Source: Bemisia tabaci (lineage: Eukaryota; Arthropoda; Insecta; Hemiptera; Aleyrodidae). From it: a stretch of 64,000 nucleotides of DNA. Positions within the stretch are counted from its first letter, which is position 1. Each line of letters opens with the position of its first letter. Positions 57,501 to 64,000 of this stretch are shown here, piece after piece. Both the position numbers and the translations under genes were made by a program. The stretch covers positions 10,739,501-10,803,500 of the forward strand of contig NC_092798.1 of NCBI RefSeq assembly GCF_918797505.1, written 5' to 3'. Under the pieces are notes generated by a model. The model worked only from the letters and a program-made list of their open reading frames with translations. It did no database searches and was not told where the DNA came from.

Positions 57501-60500
57501 AGATTACTATAACTGATAAACTAATGATATTTCTTTGCGGATAGAGGATTACCGAGTTTCTGGATTACACATTTATTCTCAAGCACATGAATTCTTGAGT
57601 AAACAAGAAGCGAAGCTAATTTCAAATCGTCAAATTAGAGTTTGACATAGTTTCCTACAGAACATATGAGTTACGCGCGATGTAATCCTCGAATAGATGA
57701 TTTTCCTAGACGCAAGATGTTCCCTGGCCTACTTCGAAAATTGACGGCGAAACAGCATATTATGACATCAATATTTCCTTGGTGTCAATTCTACTTCCTC
57801 TAAATTTTGAGTCAAAAAACGTCTCAGACTTTGCATTCGCCACTACCGCTTTCTTCGGTAGACCGGAAATACCCTCAAATATCTTATAAAATGTAAGTGC
57901 AAGGATCTCCCCTCTCCCATGCCTCTATACGGGAACAGTTAAAATTTGAAAGCTGTCGAAGGGAATGTAGGACACTTTACGAGTGAAAAGAGGTGGAAAG
58001 AGAGAGGATAAGGGAAATGGAGGAGATAGAGAGGAGAGAGCACTGCTCCGCTTTAAGGATAATTTTCTGCGCTGGATTAAATTTTTCCCTCTCTTTAACT
58101 TTGACGGTTGCGGAAAAACTTATTTCGCCTCTTACCGTTTGCCAAATCCACGGGAATCTTTTCTCATTTTGGGTTTTTAGCTCGTGAAGTAAATTCAATT
58201 TTAATGAAAAACATGGATTTTAGAGCCTTTACGTTGTGAAATTTTTCGATATATTATTGATGCTTTACAAGTAAAAACTGAGTGAATTCTGCGCACGTAC
58301 ATCGCAACGTCAATCCAAAACCTTTTTCGACAATCTGGCACCGGCCATTTTCTGCACACGCTCATACCATACCAACTGCTCGGTCATGATATAGGGCACA
58401 ATAATTGTCTCTTTAACGCCAATAACCTCTCGGACCCATTCGTTCTCTCCTCATGTGCCTGTTCGAGGTATTTTCTGGCAATTTGAGAACACCCGACAAT
58501 AATCAAACGTCTCTCTCCGGATGTTCGCAGTTCAAAATTGCGACCTGAAAAGTTTGCTCTCTGTTATTTTATTTATTTCGCTCATTTTCTGAGTTAGTAT
58601 TATCCTAGAAGGTCCTTATTCCTGCTATCACTTTCTTAACAAGTCTGTCGGCAGCGTTTCCTACACACACCTTCTAGGAGAGAGGAGGGGCTCTCTGATT
58701 AAATTCTGTCTCCGGGGGGTCGAAATCAATAATCGTTTAATGCGCGGCTGAGTGTTATTGTTGCATTTTCTGCGGATCTGCAAAATCACGGAAATGGAAC
58801 TCCTCAGCGTAAGATTAATTCTCCGCCATCAATATCATCGCACTAGAGGAAGAAAATATTTACTGGGAAACGAATTTCGGGCACATTATGGAAAATAGGT
58901 TTATCTACTTAAAAGTAACCGAGGAAGAATTCAACTGTTACAGAGATTGATTTATTCGGGTTTCAGGACATTTTGTCAACGATTTTTTGTCCGCGCACCT
59001 TTTTTGTCCAGGAGTTTACGCCCACACGTAAAATAAGCAACAGTGACTTGGTCCAAGCGTTATATTTTAGTCGGTATGTGAAATTTTATTGACAATATGA
59101 AATTGGGAGAGAAGGAGGTGTTGTTATGGTTGCTCATTTTCTAAATGAAATGTTACTTTCTCCTTTTGAGTTAGTTAGTTAGTATAATTTTAAGACATCC
59201 AGCGTCTCAGGCTATTAACGTCTTTACAGATATTCATCTTACTAAATCGTCATTGGTAAATATAAGGTTTTATTTCTATCCTTAAAATATTTGATGTGCA
59301 ATATACCTTACATATGTATAGGTACTTTTTTCAAATTTTTTTTAACGAAATTATTACTTCATGTTGTAAACATTTATATTTTTAAAACGTGGAAAATATT
59401 TGTAAAACCTTTTCCAAGCGATGGCATCGATATTAATCTCGATGAGCCGCAGTTGCGCCAAAAGAAACTGCAAAACTGAATAAAAGAGGGGAAAAAAACA
59501 GGAAGCATGCAATCTTTAGTTTTAACCCATTTGTACATCGATCTTTTAGAGTAAAATACGTCAAATTTTGAGCTTTTGGTTGCACGTACACCTCCCTGCA
59601 GCACAGTAAAAGCACAAAATGTAAAATAAAAAAATAAAGTGCCTTGGAAATCATTAAAGACACGGAACCACCAATATTTAAAAAAACACATTACATTATT
59701 ACCCTCCTTTGATAAATTGATATATATTTTTTATTTCGTCAATTTAAATGAGAATAATCAATGCAGAGTGTGCAAACATTTCAAAATCATCAGTTAAAAA
59801 ACGCTGACTGTGCGAGTATAAATATTAGAGCCTAACAGAGCGGAGCGGCGTGCTGCCAGCGTGAGAGGCTCACTGGCGCCTACAAACCTAGGTGGATACT
59901 TCACGCATTGCACAATGCTTGAAGTATGGACGCGTGGACGTAAAATACTGGAAAAAACAGGTGCGCTGACAAAAAATCGTTGACAAAATGTCCTATAACC
60001 TTCATTCGCGTTTGACTGAGGGGACGGTACCCGAAAACGTAAATTTCCTATCCCAAAAATCCTAAAAGTGAGGAATTCATAGCCCAAACGTGCAAAAGGA
60101 GGGTGTGGAGACTAACTCGAAAAGCGCAAAAACCTTTTAAAAAATCGGAAACTTAGAAAAAAAAGTACATAATTGATTTCAACCTTTTAACCTGAATTTT
60201 AGGCCGGTTTTGAGGACTGTTTTTTGAAAATTTCGCTCTTAAATGTGAAAAATATTTTTCAAAGAGGGGGTGAATGCAAACAAAGGACTCGTTCTATTAG
60301 GTTTAAGAAAACTCTAAATATACGGCTTAGATACCTTATTTTTTGGCGATATCAAAAACCAGCAACGTTAGGTACATTTACAAAATGAATGCATTTCTAG
60401 GAAAATTAACAATGTCGCGATGAGAATCAGTAAAAATGTACCTAGTCGGCATAATAGGCAACGCTGGAATTGAGTAAAGGTGTACGAGAAAAGAGTAAAG

Positions 60501-62919
60501 CATAGTAAAGTAAGCACTTAGCATTGCACACGACGATTAATAAACGCAATTCAAAATAACTCCTTGATGCAACTATTCGAACCTTACGGATGCCCGTGTT
60601 GCATACGCACGGAGTTGAAGGCGTTTTGACTCTGCGTGCACTCACCTCTTCACCCGCGCGCGGCGTAGTATGGCTAAGAGACGGGCTGTAACGCGAGGAT
60701 CCAAAATTACAGAGCGCCTTCAATGCTCCAGTCACACTACGAAGATGTCTCATGGGCAAAATAATTGTCCTACAAATCAAACTCAGCTTATCGCAAATCA
60801 AAAACTGAAGTGCAAGAGGTACACACACGTATACCGTACGCAAAATACGTGCAACTATGTATGCCTAGGACATAGTGTCTAGAATCCTTAACCACGCACA
60901 TCCCCTAATTTTTCCCGATTTTCAGGAGCTAATTCCCTGAAGAAATATGGAATTTTTCTCTCAATTCACCTGATTGGCTATGGAAAACTCTATAATTTCC
61001 GGGAATCCAGGTATGATTATCGAAATTTTTCATCTTTCAATTGACTCCTCGGCGCACTACGATTCCAATAGCGTTAATAATGTTTATATTAACTGGTCAA
61101 TGAAATCTATTGAATTATTCTGTTCAAAAATGACGCCTTGGGTATATTAACATAATATCAAAGCGGTAAAAGAAGGGGAAACCGGTTTCTGGAAAAGATT
61201 CCCTGATTTTTCTCCAAAATTTTTCATTTCCTAATGAATCCAGGGTTTCCCGGTCACAGACACCATTGAGATGTCTTTCTTAGACGAAGAATTGATGGCG
61301 ATCTGTCATTTTGGATCCTCACAACACAGCCCGTCTCGCCGCCACGCCACGCTGCGGGCTACGGGCGAAAAGACGCTTCCGCGAGTGCCTGCGGAGTCAA
61401 AACGCCTTCAACTCCGTGGGTATGCAACCCGGACATCCATAGAGTGCGAATAGTTGCATCAAGGCGTTATAGTGAAATTCGTTGAGTGTTCCTCGCGTGC
61501 GATACTGAAAAAAGTACTTTACTTTTTCTCTTACGTCTTTCCTTAATTCGAACGTTGCCTATTAAGTTGATAAAGTAAAATTTTACTGATATTCATCGCT
61601 GCATTGTCAATTTTCTGAAAAATGCATCGATTGTTTAAATGTATTACAACGTTCCTGGTCCTCAAGATTTCAAATAATAAGGTATCAGAGCAGACTTTTG
61701 GAGTTTCCTTTTACCTACTTTGACGAGGCAGCCCTTGTTTGGATTTGTCCCCTTTTGGAAAAATATTTTTGACATTATTGAACTTCGATGACGTCTGACA
61801 TAATTTGGTAAAATTTAATAGAGTTTGACAAAGTTATGTCAACTGTGATTCAGTTTGACGAAATTCAGTCAAGTCCGAAAGAGTTGAATGGAATTTGGAC
61901 AAAATCGATGGATATCGACAAGGTTTGTCAAATTCGACGGAGTTTGACAAAATTTGGCCGAAATCGATTAAATTAGATAAAATTTCGTCAAGATATTTAG
62001 AGTTGGGCGAAATTTGATCAATTCGATGAAGCTTGACGGGGTTCTGTCATCTTCGATAATGCTTGACAAAATTTGGTCAAAGATAGAGTTTGACAAAGTT
62101 CTGTTAACTGCGATTCAGTTTGACAAAATTCGGTCAAATTCGATGGAGTTTGACAAAATTTTGGCCAAAACCGATTAAATTGGACAAAATTTCATAAAAA
62201 ACGATGGAGCTTGACAGAGTTTCGTCACCCCTCGATGAATTTTGACTAAAATGAGATATTCTTGGACGGAGTTGCAAGGAAGTTGAATGAAATTGTCGCT
62301 TTCCAACAAAAAGACGCACCTCAATTTCCCCGTGAGTATAATTCTACGCTTTCCAGGGTTCACGAAGAAACTGAGGTATGGTCTTACGTCAGAGGAGCGG
62401 CGATATGAGACATTGGCAGATCCAGCAAATTGGCAACATCGTCTTTTCCATTTAAACCCATGGACATGTATCGGTTCTTGGAGAGGCCTGGTGTTCCGAC
62501 AAGAATCGATTATTTGACATAAGTTCAAATGCAGGCAATCCCATGTTGCCAAATTGCTGGATCCGCTTCTGATATGAGAACTTACCGGACAGCGAGGAAG
62601 ACCCGGAGGTGACAGAGTAGAAGGAATCTGAGTTAGGAACTGAGCTAGCGGAAATTGAGTAGTCCGAGGCGGAAGAGGGGACCCAGTGCCTGGCGAGGGA
62701 GTAGCCGGAGGTCGAGGGCATGATGAGGCTCGAGGAGCCGGAGCCGGGGCCGGTCTGCTTGAGCCGGAGGATTTTCGCCCGGCAGATGACGCAGCGCAGG
62801 GGCAGGAGCCGCTGCGACACCGCCATCTGGATCGTCTTCACGAAGCACTTGCGGCACACCACCCGGTGACCGCACGGCGCCGTCTGCATCGTCGCCTTCG
62901 CGTTCACGCAGATCACGCA
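47928..62919 (-). CDS. RING-finger (C3HC4) protein, C-terminal 413 residues, probable E3 ubiquitin ligase
   Basis: Four minus-strand exons join in frame: 62586-62919, 56499-56632, 49518-49657 and 47928-48561 (stop TAA). Phases match at every junction (1, 0, 2). The first exon begins at TGC after CCGGATTCCAG, so the N-terminus is beyond the window or in an exon I could not see. Residues 1-46 hold Cys1, Cys4, Cys16, His18, Cys22, Cys25, Cys43 and Cys46, a complete C3HC4 RING with a long final loop. A Ser/Gly/Tyr-rich region follows, then a small Cys-rich exon, then a long Ser-rich, low-complexity tail ending in Lys/Glu repeats. RING domains of this type usually recruit E2 enzymes; the substrate cannot be told. 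I do not recognise the ortholog. Confidence 0.8.
48744..48880. mobile_element. GGACTACATTTTGCAA MITE, copy in RING-gene intron 3
   Basis: GGACTACCTTTTGCAATTAG against CGAATTGCAAAATGAAGTCC. The flanks ATAT / ATAC differ at one base, consistent with a 4-bp duplication. Confidence 0.75.
48940..49074. mobile_element. GGACTACATTTTGCAA MITE, 4-bp duplication AAAT
   Basis: GGACTAGATTTTGCAATTTG then GAACTATAAATTC mirrored by CAAATTGCAAAACGCAGTCC. AAAT flanks both sides (48936-48939 and 49075-49078). It shares GTTTAAAAACAACGTATGTG with 48744 and 52521. Confidence 0.85.
49129..49390. mobile_element. foldback MITE, TCGATGGCCAAAGTGCGAAA family, copy 6
   Basis: Left TCGATGGTCAAAAAGCGAAA then CCACGTATCTC, right GTTTCGCACTTTGGCCATCG then A. 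Confidence 0.7.
49518..49657 (-). CDS. RING-finger gene, 140-bp internal exon
   Basis: Acceptor GTTGTTTCCAG/TAT (phase 0); donor GATAAG/GTAAAC leaves two bases. It encodes YRLQDYKEPLRLERHNSDKS then TSRLPPIKEFQRDFKAGKER, basic and polar. It would join AG to the A of the last exon as Arg. Confidence 0.8.
49893..50125. mobile_element. hAT-like fragment related to 20025-20270
   Basis: Purine-rich GGAGGAAGAAAAG, TTCGTGACGAAATTAACTCA, CTGGGGGAGACTCCGGACCC and the end TGGATCCGCTTATGG follow the same order as 20025-20270. It keeps the right end but not the left. Confidence 0.5.
50332..50563. mobile_element. CACGG-ended MITE (CACTA-like group)
   Basis: Ends CACGGAAAAAACC and GGATTTCTCCGTG pair over about 12 bp. 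The interior has ATTGTGGTAGTACCG / GTGGTATTACCACAATT and TTGTTGGATGATATGGGC / CCACATCATCCAACA inverted segments. Confidence 0.6.
50587..50740. mobile_element. hAT-like MITE with 8-bp duplication
   Basis: 154 bp with CAGTGGCGTGGCG / CGCCACGCCACTG ends and CACTACAC / CACTATAC flanks (50579-50586 and 50741-50748), one mismatch in eight. CAGTGGCG plus an 8-bp duplication is typical of hAT elements. Confidence 0.8.
51259..51513. mobile_element. foldback MITE, TCGATGGCCAAAGTGCGAAA family, copy 7
   Basis: TCGACGGTGAAACTACGAAA then CCACGTATCTCGTTTGCGGT, mirrored by GCAAACCGAGATACGTGGTT ... TTTCACCGTCGA. TA on both sides. Confidence 0.75.
51614..51859. mobile_element. GGATTGCATTTTGCAA element, 4-bp duplication AAAT
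   Basis: Ends GGATTGCATTTTGCAAAAAG / CTTTTTGCAAAATGCAATCC are perfect over 20 bp, and GGAACCACTGGCATTGCAAT / ATTGCAATGCTAGTGGTTCC continues the arms. AAAT flanks both ends. It is related to the GGACT family but has a longer interior. Confidence 0.85.
51875..52101. mobile_element. CACTA-like MITE, copy flanked by TG
   Basis: 227 bp, CACTGGGAAAAAAACACATT ... AATGTGTTTTTCTTTCCAGTG-type ends; the centre is inverted relative to 45397. It lies only 15 bp after the element at 51614-51859. Confidence 0.85.
52234..52855. repeat. composite GCGCAATGCGTGAAG repeat, copy 2, split by a MITE
   Basis: Same order as 21590-22165 but with two subunits (near 52237 and 52328). It is interrupted at CGACTAATT/AATTAAAGG by the MITE at 52521-52657, then continues GGTGCTGTCTCTTGTATCAC to CCATGGGCCGCGGCCCATG. 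Confidence 0.8.
52521..52657. mobile_element. GGACTACATTTTGCAA MITE, 4-bp duplication AATT
   Basis: GGACTACATTTTGCAATTTG / CCAAATTGCAAAATGCAGTC then C. AATT flanks both ends, and the copy of the host repeat at 21590-22165 shows the empty site GACTAATTAGAGG. Confidence 0.9.
52862..52982. mobile_element. GGACT-family MITE, left end lost
   Basis: AAAAACAACGCACGTACCAT then TAGTTTCCCTAC and ATTGCAAAATGAAGACC match the interior and right end of the family. Confidence 0.55.
53215..53830. mobile_element. GAGAGGTCGGAC-family element with three internal 190-bp units
   Basis: Left end CGCACAGCGGAACGCG ... GGCCGGACAT. Units starting GGACATAAAATTATTGATTA-like at 53248, 53440 and 53627 each contain TTTAAAGTCTATTTTGTCAC and ATTTCAAGG. 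The right end ATTGACTCGATCCA abuts the next element. The open frame through it is an artefact of the repeats. Confidence 0.75.
53827..54055. mobile_element. GAGAGGTCGGAC-family element, back-to-back copy
   Basis: GTGGATCGAGTCAATTAGAG then AGGTCGGACATG on the left and GTCCGACCTCTCCTATTGAC then TCGATCCGCTGTGCG on the right. It shares its terminus with the preceding element, forming ATTGACTCGATCCA/GTGGATCGAGTCAAT. Confidence 0.75.
54210..54405 (+). CDS. terminal exon of a small, possibly secreted protein, unrecognised
   Basis: The acceptor TTGTAAGTTTTGCAG is followed by one base that completes a codon, then 64 codons and TGA (54403-54405). It reads LILPFLPLCHA, a hydrophobic stretch ending in a signal-peptidase-like Cys-His-Ala, then TDELVRSGVILEEHKNKFHS, GFKWEGGYWYSTHHDSLIQI and KRRYYRSNDNNKP. 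Codons are strongly GC-ending and Lys/Asn/His/Tyr choices are AAG, AAC, CAC, TAC, unlike the AT-rich flanks. It is nested in an intron of the RING gene on the opposite strand. The first exon was not found. An alternative frame is also open but has no such codon bias. I recognise no family; the secretion call is inference. Confidence 0.5.
54516..54768. mobile_element. CTGCCGTGCTAAGG-family element, copy 4, 4-bp duplication TATT
   Basis: CTGCCGTGCTCAGGAAGAAC / GTTCTTCCTTAGAACGGCAG ends. TATT on both sides (54512-54515 and 54769-54772). This is the clearest duplication for the family. Confidence 0.8.
54931..55807. mobile_element. foldback MITE, GCGGGCTGATTATTGAAATT family, copy 5 (interrupted)
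   Basis: GCGGGCTGATGATTGAAATT on the left and ATTTCAGTAACCAGCCTGC on the right, with GATCCCATCGGTTGGAATG / CACCAATAGGATTGCTCCAT inside. It is split at GGACTA/TAGGGTCTC by the element at 55054-55669. Confidence 0.75.
55054..55669. mobile_element. 616-bp TA-flanked foldback element, ATGGGCCTGTTGCA ends (nested)
   Basis: Arms of about 173 bp: ATGGGCCTGTTGCACGCAAG ... CTGGGGGCAGTTTTCTAA against TTAGAAAACTGCCCCCAGAC ... TGCATGCAACAGGCCCAT. TA on both sides (55052-55053 and 55670-55671). The centre of about 270 bp is unique and non-coding. TA duplication points to Tc1/mariner-like mobilisation. Confidence 0.85.
56001..56202. mobile_element. CACTG-ended MITE, second CACTA-like group
   Basis: CACTGAAAAAAAAACTCTCGG against CCGAGATTTTTTTTTCAGTG, interior AAAATTACCGAGAA / TTCTCGGTAAAATT. 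TG flanks both ends. Confidence 0.75.
56499..56632 (-). CDS. RING-finger gene, Cys-rich internal exon
   Basis: Acceptor CATGTTTCAG/GC (completes Gly), donor GCAATGAAG/GTAAGA in phase 0. It encodes VSSVSCATNCSYSGCSCNSG then KSGKMCNIKQPTGSFRKSQA. Five Cys lie in 20 residues (C-x3-C-x4-C-x-C-x7-C); I do not recognise it as a zinc module. Confidence 0.75.
56700..56933. mobile_element. GAGAGGTCGGAC-family element, copy 3
   Basis: CACACAGTGGATCGAATCAA then TAGGAGAGGTCGGGC against GTCCGACTCTCTAATAGACT then CGATCCACTGTG. The left end is about 67 bp from the splice acceptor of the Cys-rich exon. Confidence 0.75.
57055..57086. repeat. perfect 32-bp palindrome
   Basis: ATAATCTTCATATCTA meets its exact reverse complement TAGATATGAAGATTAT with no spacer. 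It is AT-rich and would form a hairpin. Confidence 0.9.
57087..59637. other. intronic stretch without features
   Basis: A single element arm recurs at 57725-57755 (GGCCTACTTCGAAAATTGAC). Otherwise no exon, array or TIR pair that I can support. Confidence 0.4.
59638..59937. mobile_element. internal fragment of a CCCTGGTAAAAATTGGC element
   Basis: GGAAATCATTAAAGACACGG, GTGTGCAAACATTTCAAAAT, CACTGGCGCCTACAAACCTA and GGATACTTCACGCATTGCAC align in order to the middle of the 42583 copy. Both TIRs are missing. Confidence 0.65.
60454..61562. mobile_element. 1.1-kb TA-flanked foldback element, ATAGGCAACG ends
   Basis: Arms of about 280 bp: ATAGGCAACGCTGGAATTGA, CTTGATGCAACTATTCGAAC, GTTGCATACGCACGGAGTTG and GAGGATCCAAAATTACAGA have reverse complements in order in 61270-61562. 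A centre of about 530 bp has no coding frame. TA flanks both sides (60452-60453 and 61563-61564). Confidence 0.85.
61780..62290. repeat. degenerate tandem array of GTTTGACAAAATTYGGTCAA units
   Basis: About 14 units of 30-40 bp built on GAGTTTGACAAAATTTGGTC and AAATTCGATG. It ends about 120 bp before the hAT insertion. Confidence 0.8.
62411..62571. mobile_element. hAT-like MITE at a splice donor, 8-bp duplication ATATGAGA
   Basis: Inverted segments GGCAGATCCAGCAAATTGGC and GCCAAATTGCTGGATCCGC near the ends. ATATGAGA is repeated exactly at 62403-62410 and 62572-62579. The right copy lies just inside the intron next to the RING exon donor (62581-62585). The interior shares GCCATTTAAACC-like, TCGATTCTT-like and GTTCAAATG motifs with 50587-50740. 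Confidence 0.8.
62586..62919 (-). CDS. RING-finger gene, exon with the C3HC4 RING
   Basis: Acceptor TTTTCCGGATTCCAG/TGC in phase 0; donor CTGTCCG/GTAAGT in phase 1. It encodes CVICVNAKATMQTAPCGHRV then VCRKCFVKTIQMAVSQRLLP and LRCVICRAKILRLKQ, followed by a Ser/Tyr/Gly-rich stretch. All eight metal ligands are present. Codons are extremely GC-ending, making the opposite strand look open. Confidence 0.85.
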
Positions 62920-63005
62920 CTGGAATCCGGAAAAGAAACACATTTTAAGCAGGTCGGAGAAAATCTGGACGTATTTGACAAATCTTCAGGGTGATCCAGA
63001 GAGAA

Positions 63006-63974
63006 CCCTGGTAAAAATTGGCGATAGGAGCTGCGTTTCAAAATACCATAGGAGTTCTAATAGCCGACTGAAGAAGGCGATAGAAAATCATATAGCTGGC
63101 TGTAGAAAGTGGAAAAAATCATACGGCCGGGCTACACGGAGCGATAAAAAATTAAACAGCCGGGCTATAGTTCCTGTCGCCGGGCTTTACAATTTATCGC
63201 CTGGCTCTTGCTTTTCCGCTATCGGCATAACCGCATCGGCTAAAAAAGGCTATAAGAGATTGTGTAGAAATTCGTGTGCTTTGGAAATCCGCAAGTTTAT
63301 ACGGATCACCATAATAGTTACAAAACGCACATTATATTTTCCTTTCCTACATATTTGTTTTCATCAATTAAAATGAGAATAAATCCATACAGAGTGTGCT
63401 AACATTTCAAAGTCATGAGTTGAACAACACTGACTCCACGAGATATATATTAGAGCCTAACACAAAGCGGAGCGGCGGCGCACTGGCGCCTACAAACCTA
63501 ACAGGGATACTTCACGCACTGCGCAATGCGTGAAGTATCCCTGTTAGGTTTGTAGGCGCCAATGCGCGTTTCGCGCTGGCTGCCCGCCCGCCGCGCTGCG
63601 CCGCAGTATACCACGGCGCTTGAAGCAACTATTTCACACCAGAGGTATTGCACAGTATCGTACGAAATTGAAGGCGCTCCAACATATTAGGAATGACAGG
63701 CATCCTTCGAAAGTACGGAGCTTTCCTCGCAAAATAAATCAAGATACTACGGCCCAAAAAGAGAGCGGTAGTCCACAAACTCGCTAAGTCCTAGCATCCG
63801 TAATTGGTAACGGATAGCATACACTTTATCGTCAGGCTGTTGCTTAATTGCCATCGGCTATAAAAGGCTATAAGAAATTGTGTTGCCGGCTGTAGAAGCT
63901 ATTGGAAATCTTACAGTCGGCTGTAGGCCTATGGTATTTTGGAACACAGATTCCACTGCCAATTTTTACCAGGG
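63006..63974. mobile_element. CCCTGGTAAAAATTGGC element, copy 3, 2-bp duplication AA
   Basis: 969 bp with perfect ends CCCTGGTAAAAATTGGC / GCCAATTTTTACCAGGG and AA on both sides (63004-63005 and 63975-63976). The internal hairpin at about 63484-63560 is near-perfect (CTAACAGGGATACTTCACGC / GCGTGAAGTATCCCTGTTAG). It lies about 90 bp upstream of the RING exon on that gene's strand. Confidence 0.85.
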
Positions 63975-64000
63975 AAGAGACACTCCACTGGCCTTTTTGC

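Larger units (their letters stand above)
56633..62585 (-). other. 5.95-kb intron of the RING-finger gene
   Basis: GT-AG on the minus strand. It holds the elements at 56700, 59638, 60454 and 62411 and the tandem array at 61780-62290. Confidence 0.6.

Noticed and set aside
62686..62994. plus-strand Gly/Ala/His-rich frame
   Set aside because: Antisense shadow of the very GC-rich RING exon.

Overview
The window looks like a TE-rich arthropod nuclear genome, most likely an insect. The signs are a eukaryotic tRNA gene, protein exons bounded by canonical GT-AG (and one GC-AG) splice sites, introns of 1-7 kb, long homopolymer tracts, and dozens of short terminal-inverted-repeat (TIR) elements. The style of the repeats resembles a hemipteran such as a whitefly, but that is an impression and not something the sequence proves. 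I saw no recognisable transposase, reverse transcriptase, viral or bacterial gene.

Layout. Positions 1-26 kb are gene-poor. They hold GC-rich islands (1.3-1.8, 14.6-15.0 and 16.3-16.8 kb), foldback elements, a 12-unit degenerate satellite (16.8-18.6 kb), one weak minus-strand start-exon candidate (10.25-10.51 kb) and a tRNA-Asn(GTT) gene (25.28 kb). From 26.76 to 37.02 kb, five plus-strand exons with matching phases encode the C-terminal 373 residues of a secreted, cysteine-rich protein. Its core looks like a clan CD (C13/caspase-like) fold that has lost the usual catalytic His and Cys motifs, with an EF-hand-like loop split across an exon junction. A tandem repeat begins at its stop codon. 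From 62.92 down to 47.93 kb, four minus-strand exons encode the last 413 residues of a C3HC4 RING-finger protein (RING, then a Ser-rich region, a Cys-rich exon, and a Lys/Glu-rich tail). The 5' ends of both genes lie outside what I can place, and the two genes converge on a 10.9-kb TE-rich interval. Inside the second intron of the RING gene, on the opposite strand, a 196-bp exon (54.21-54.41 kb) reads as the end of a small, possibly secreted, protein.

The rest is a layered set of non-autonomous elements. Several insertions can be dated relative to each other and several have clean target duplications: a CACTA-like family (CACTGG ends, 2-3 bp duplication, with an empty site preserved next door), a family with CCCTGG ends and 2-bp duplications of varied sequence, a 4-bp-duplication family with GGACT ends, hAT-like elements with 8-bp duplications, TA-flanked foldbacks, and one 3' retroposon tail with an 11-bp duplication.
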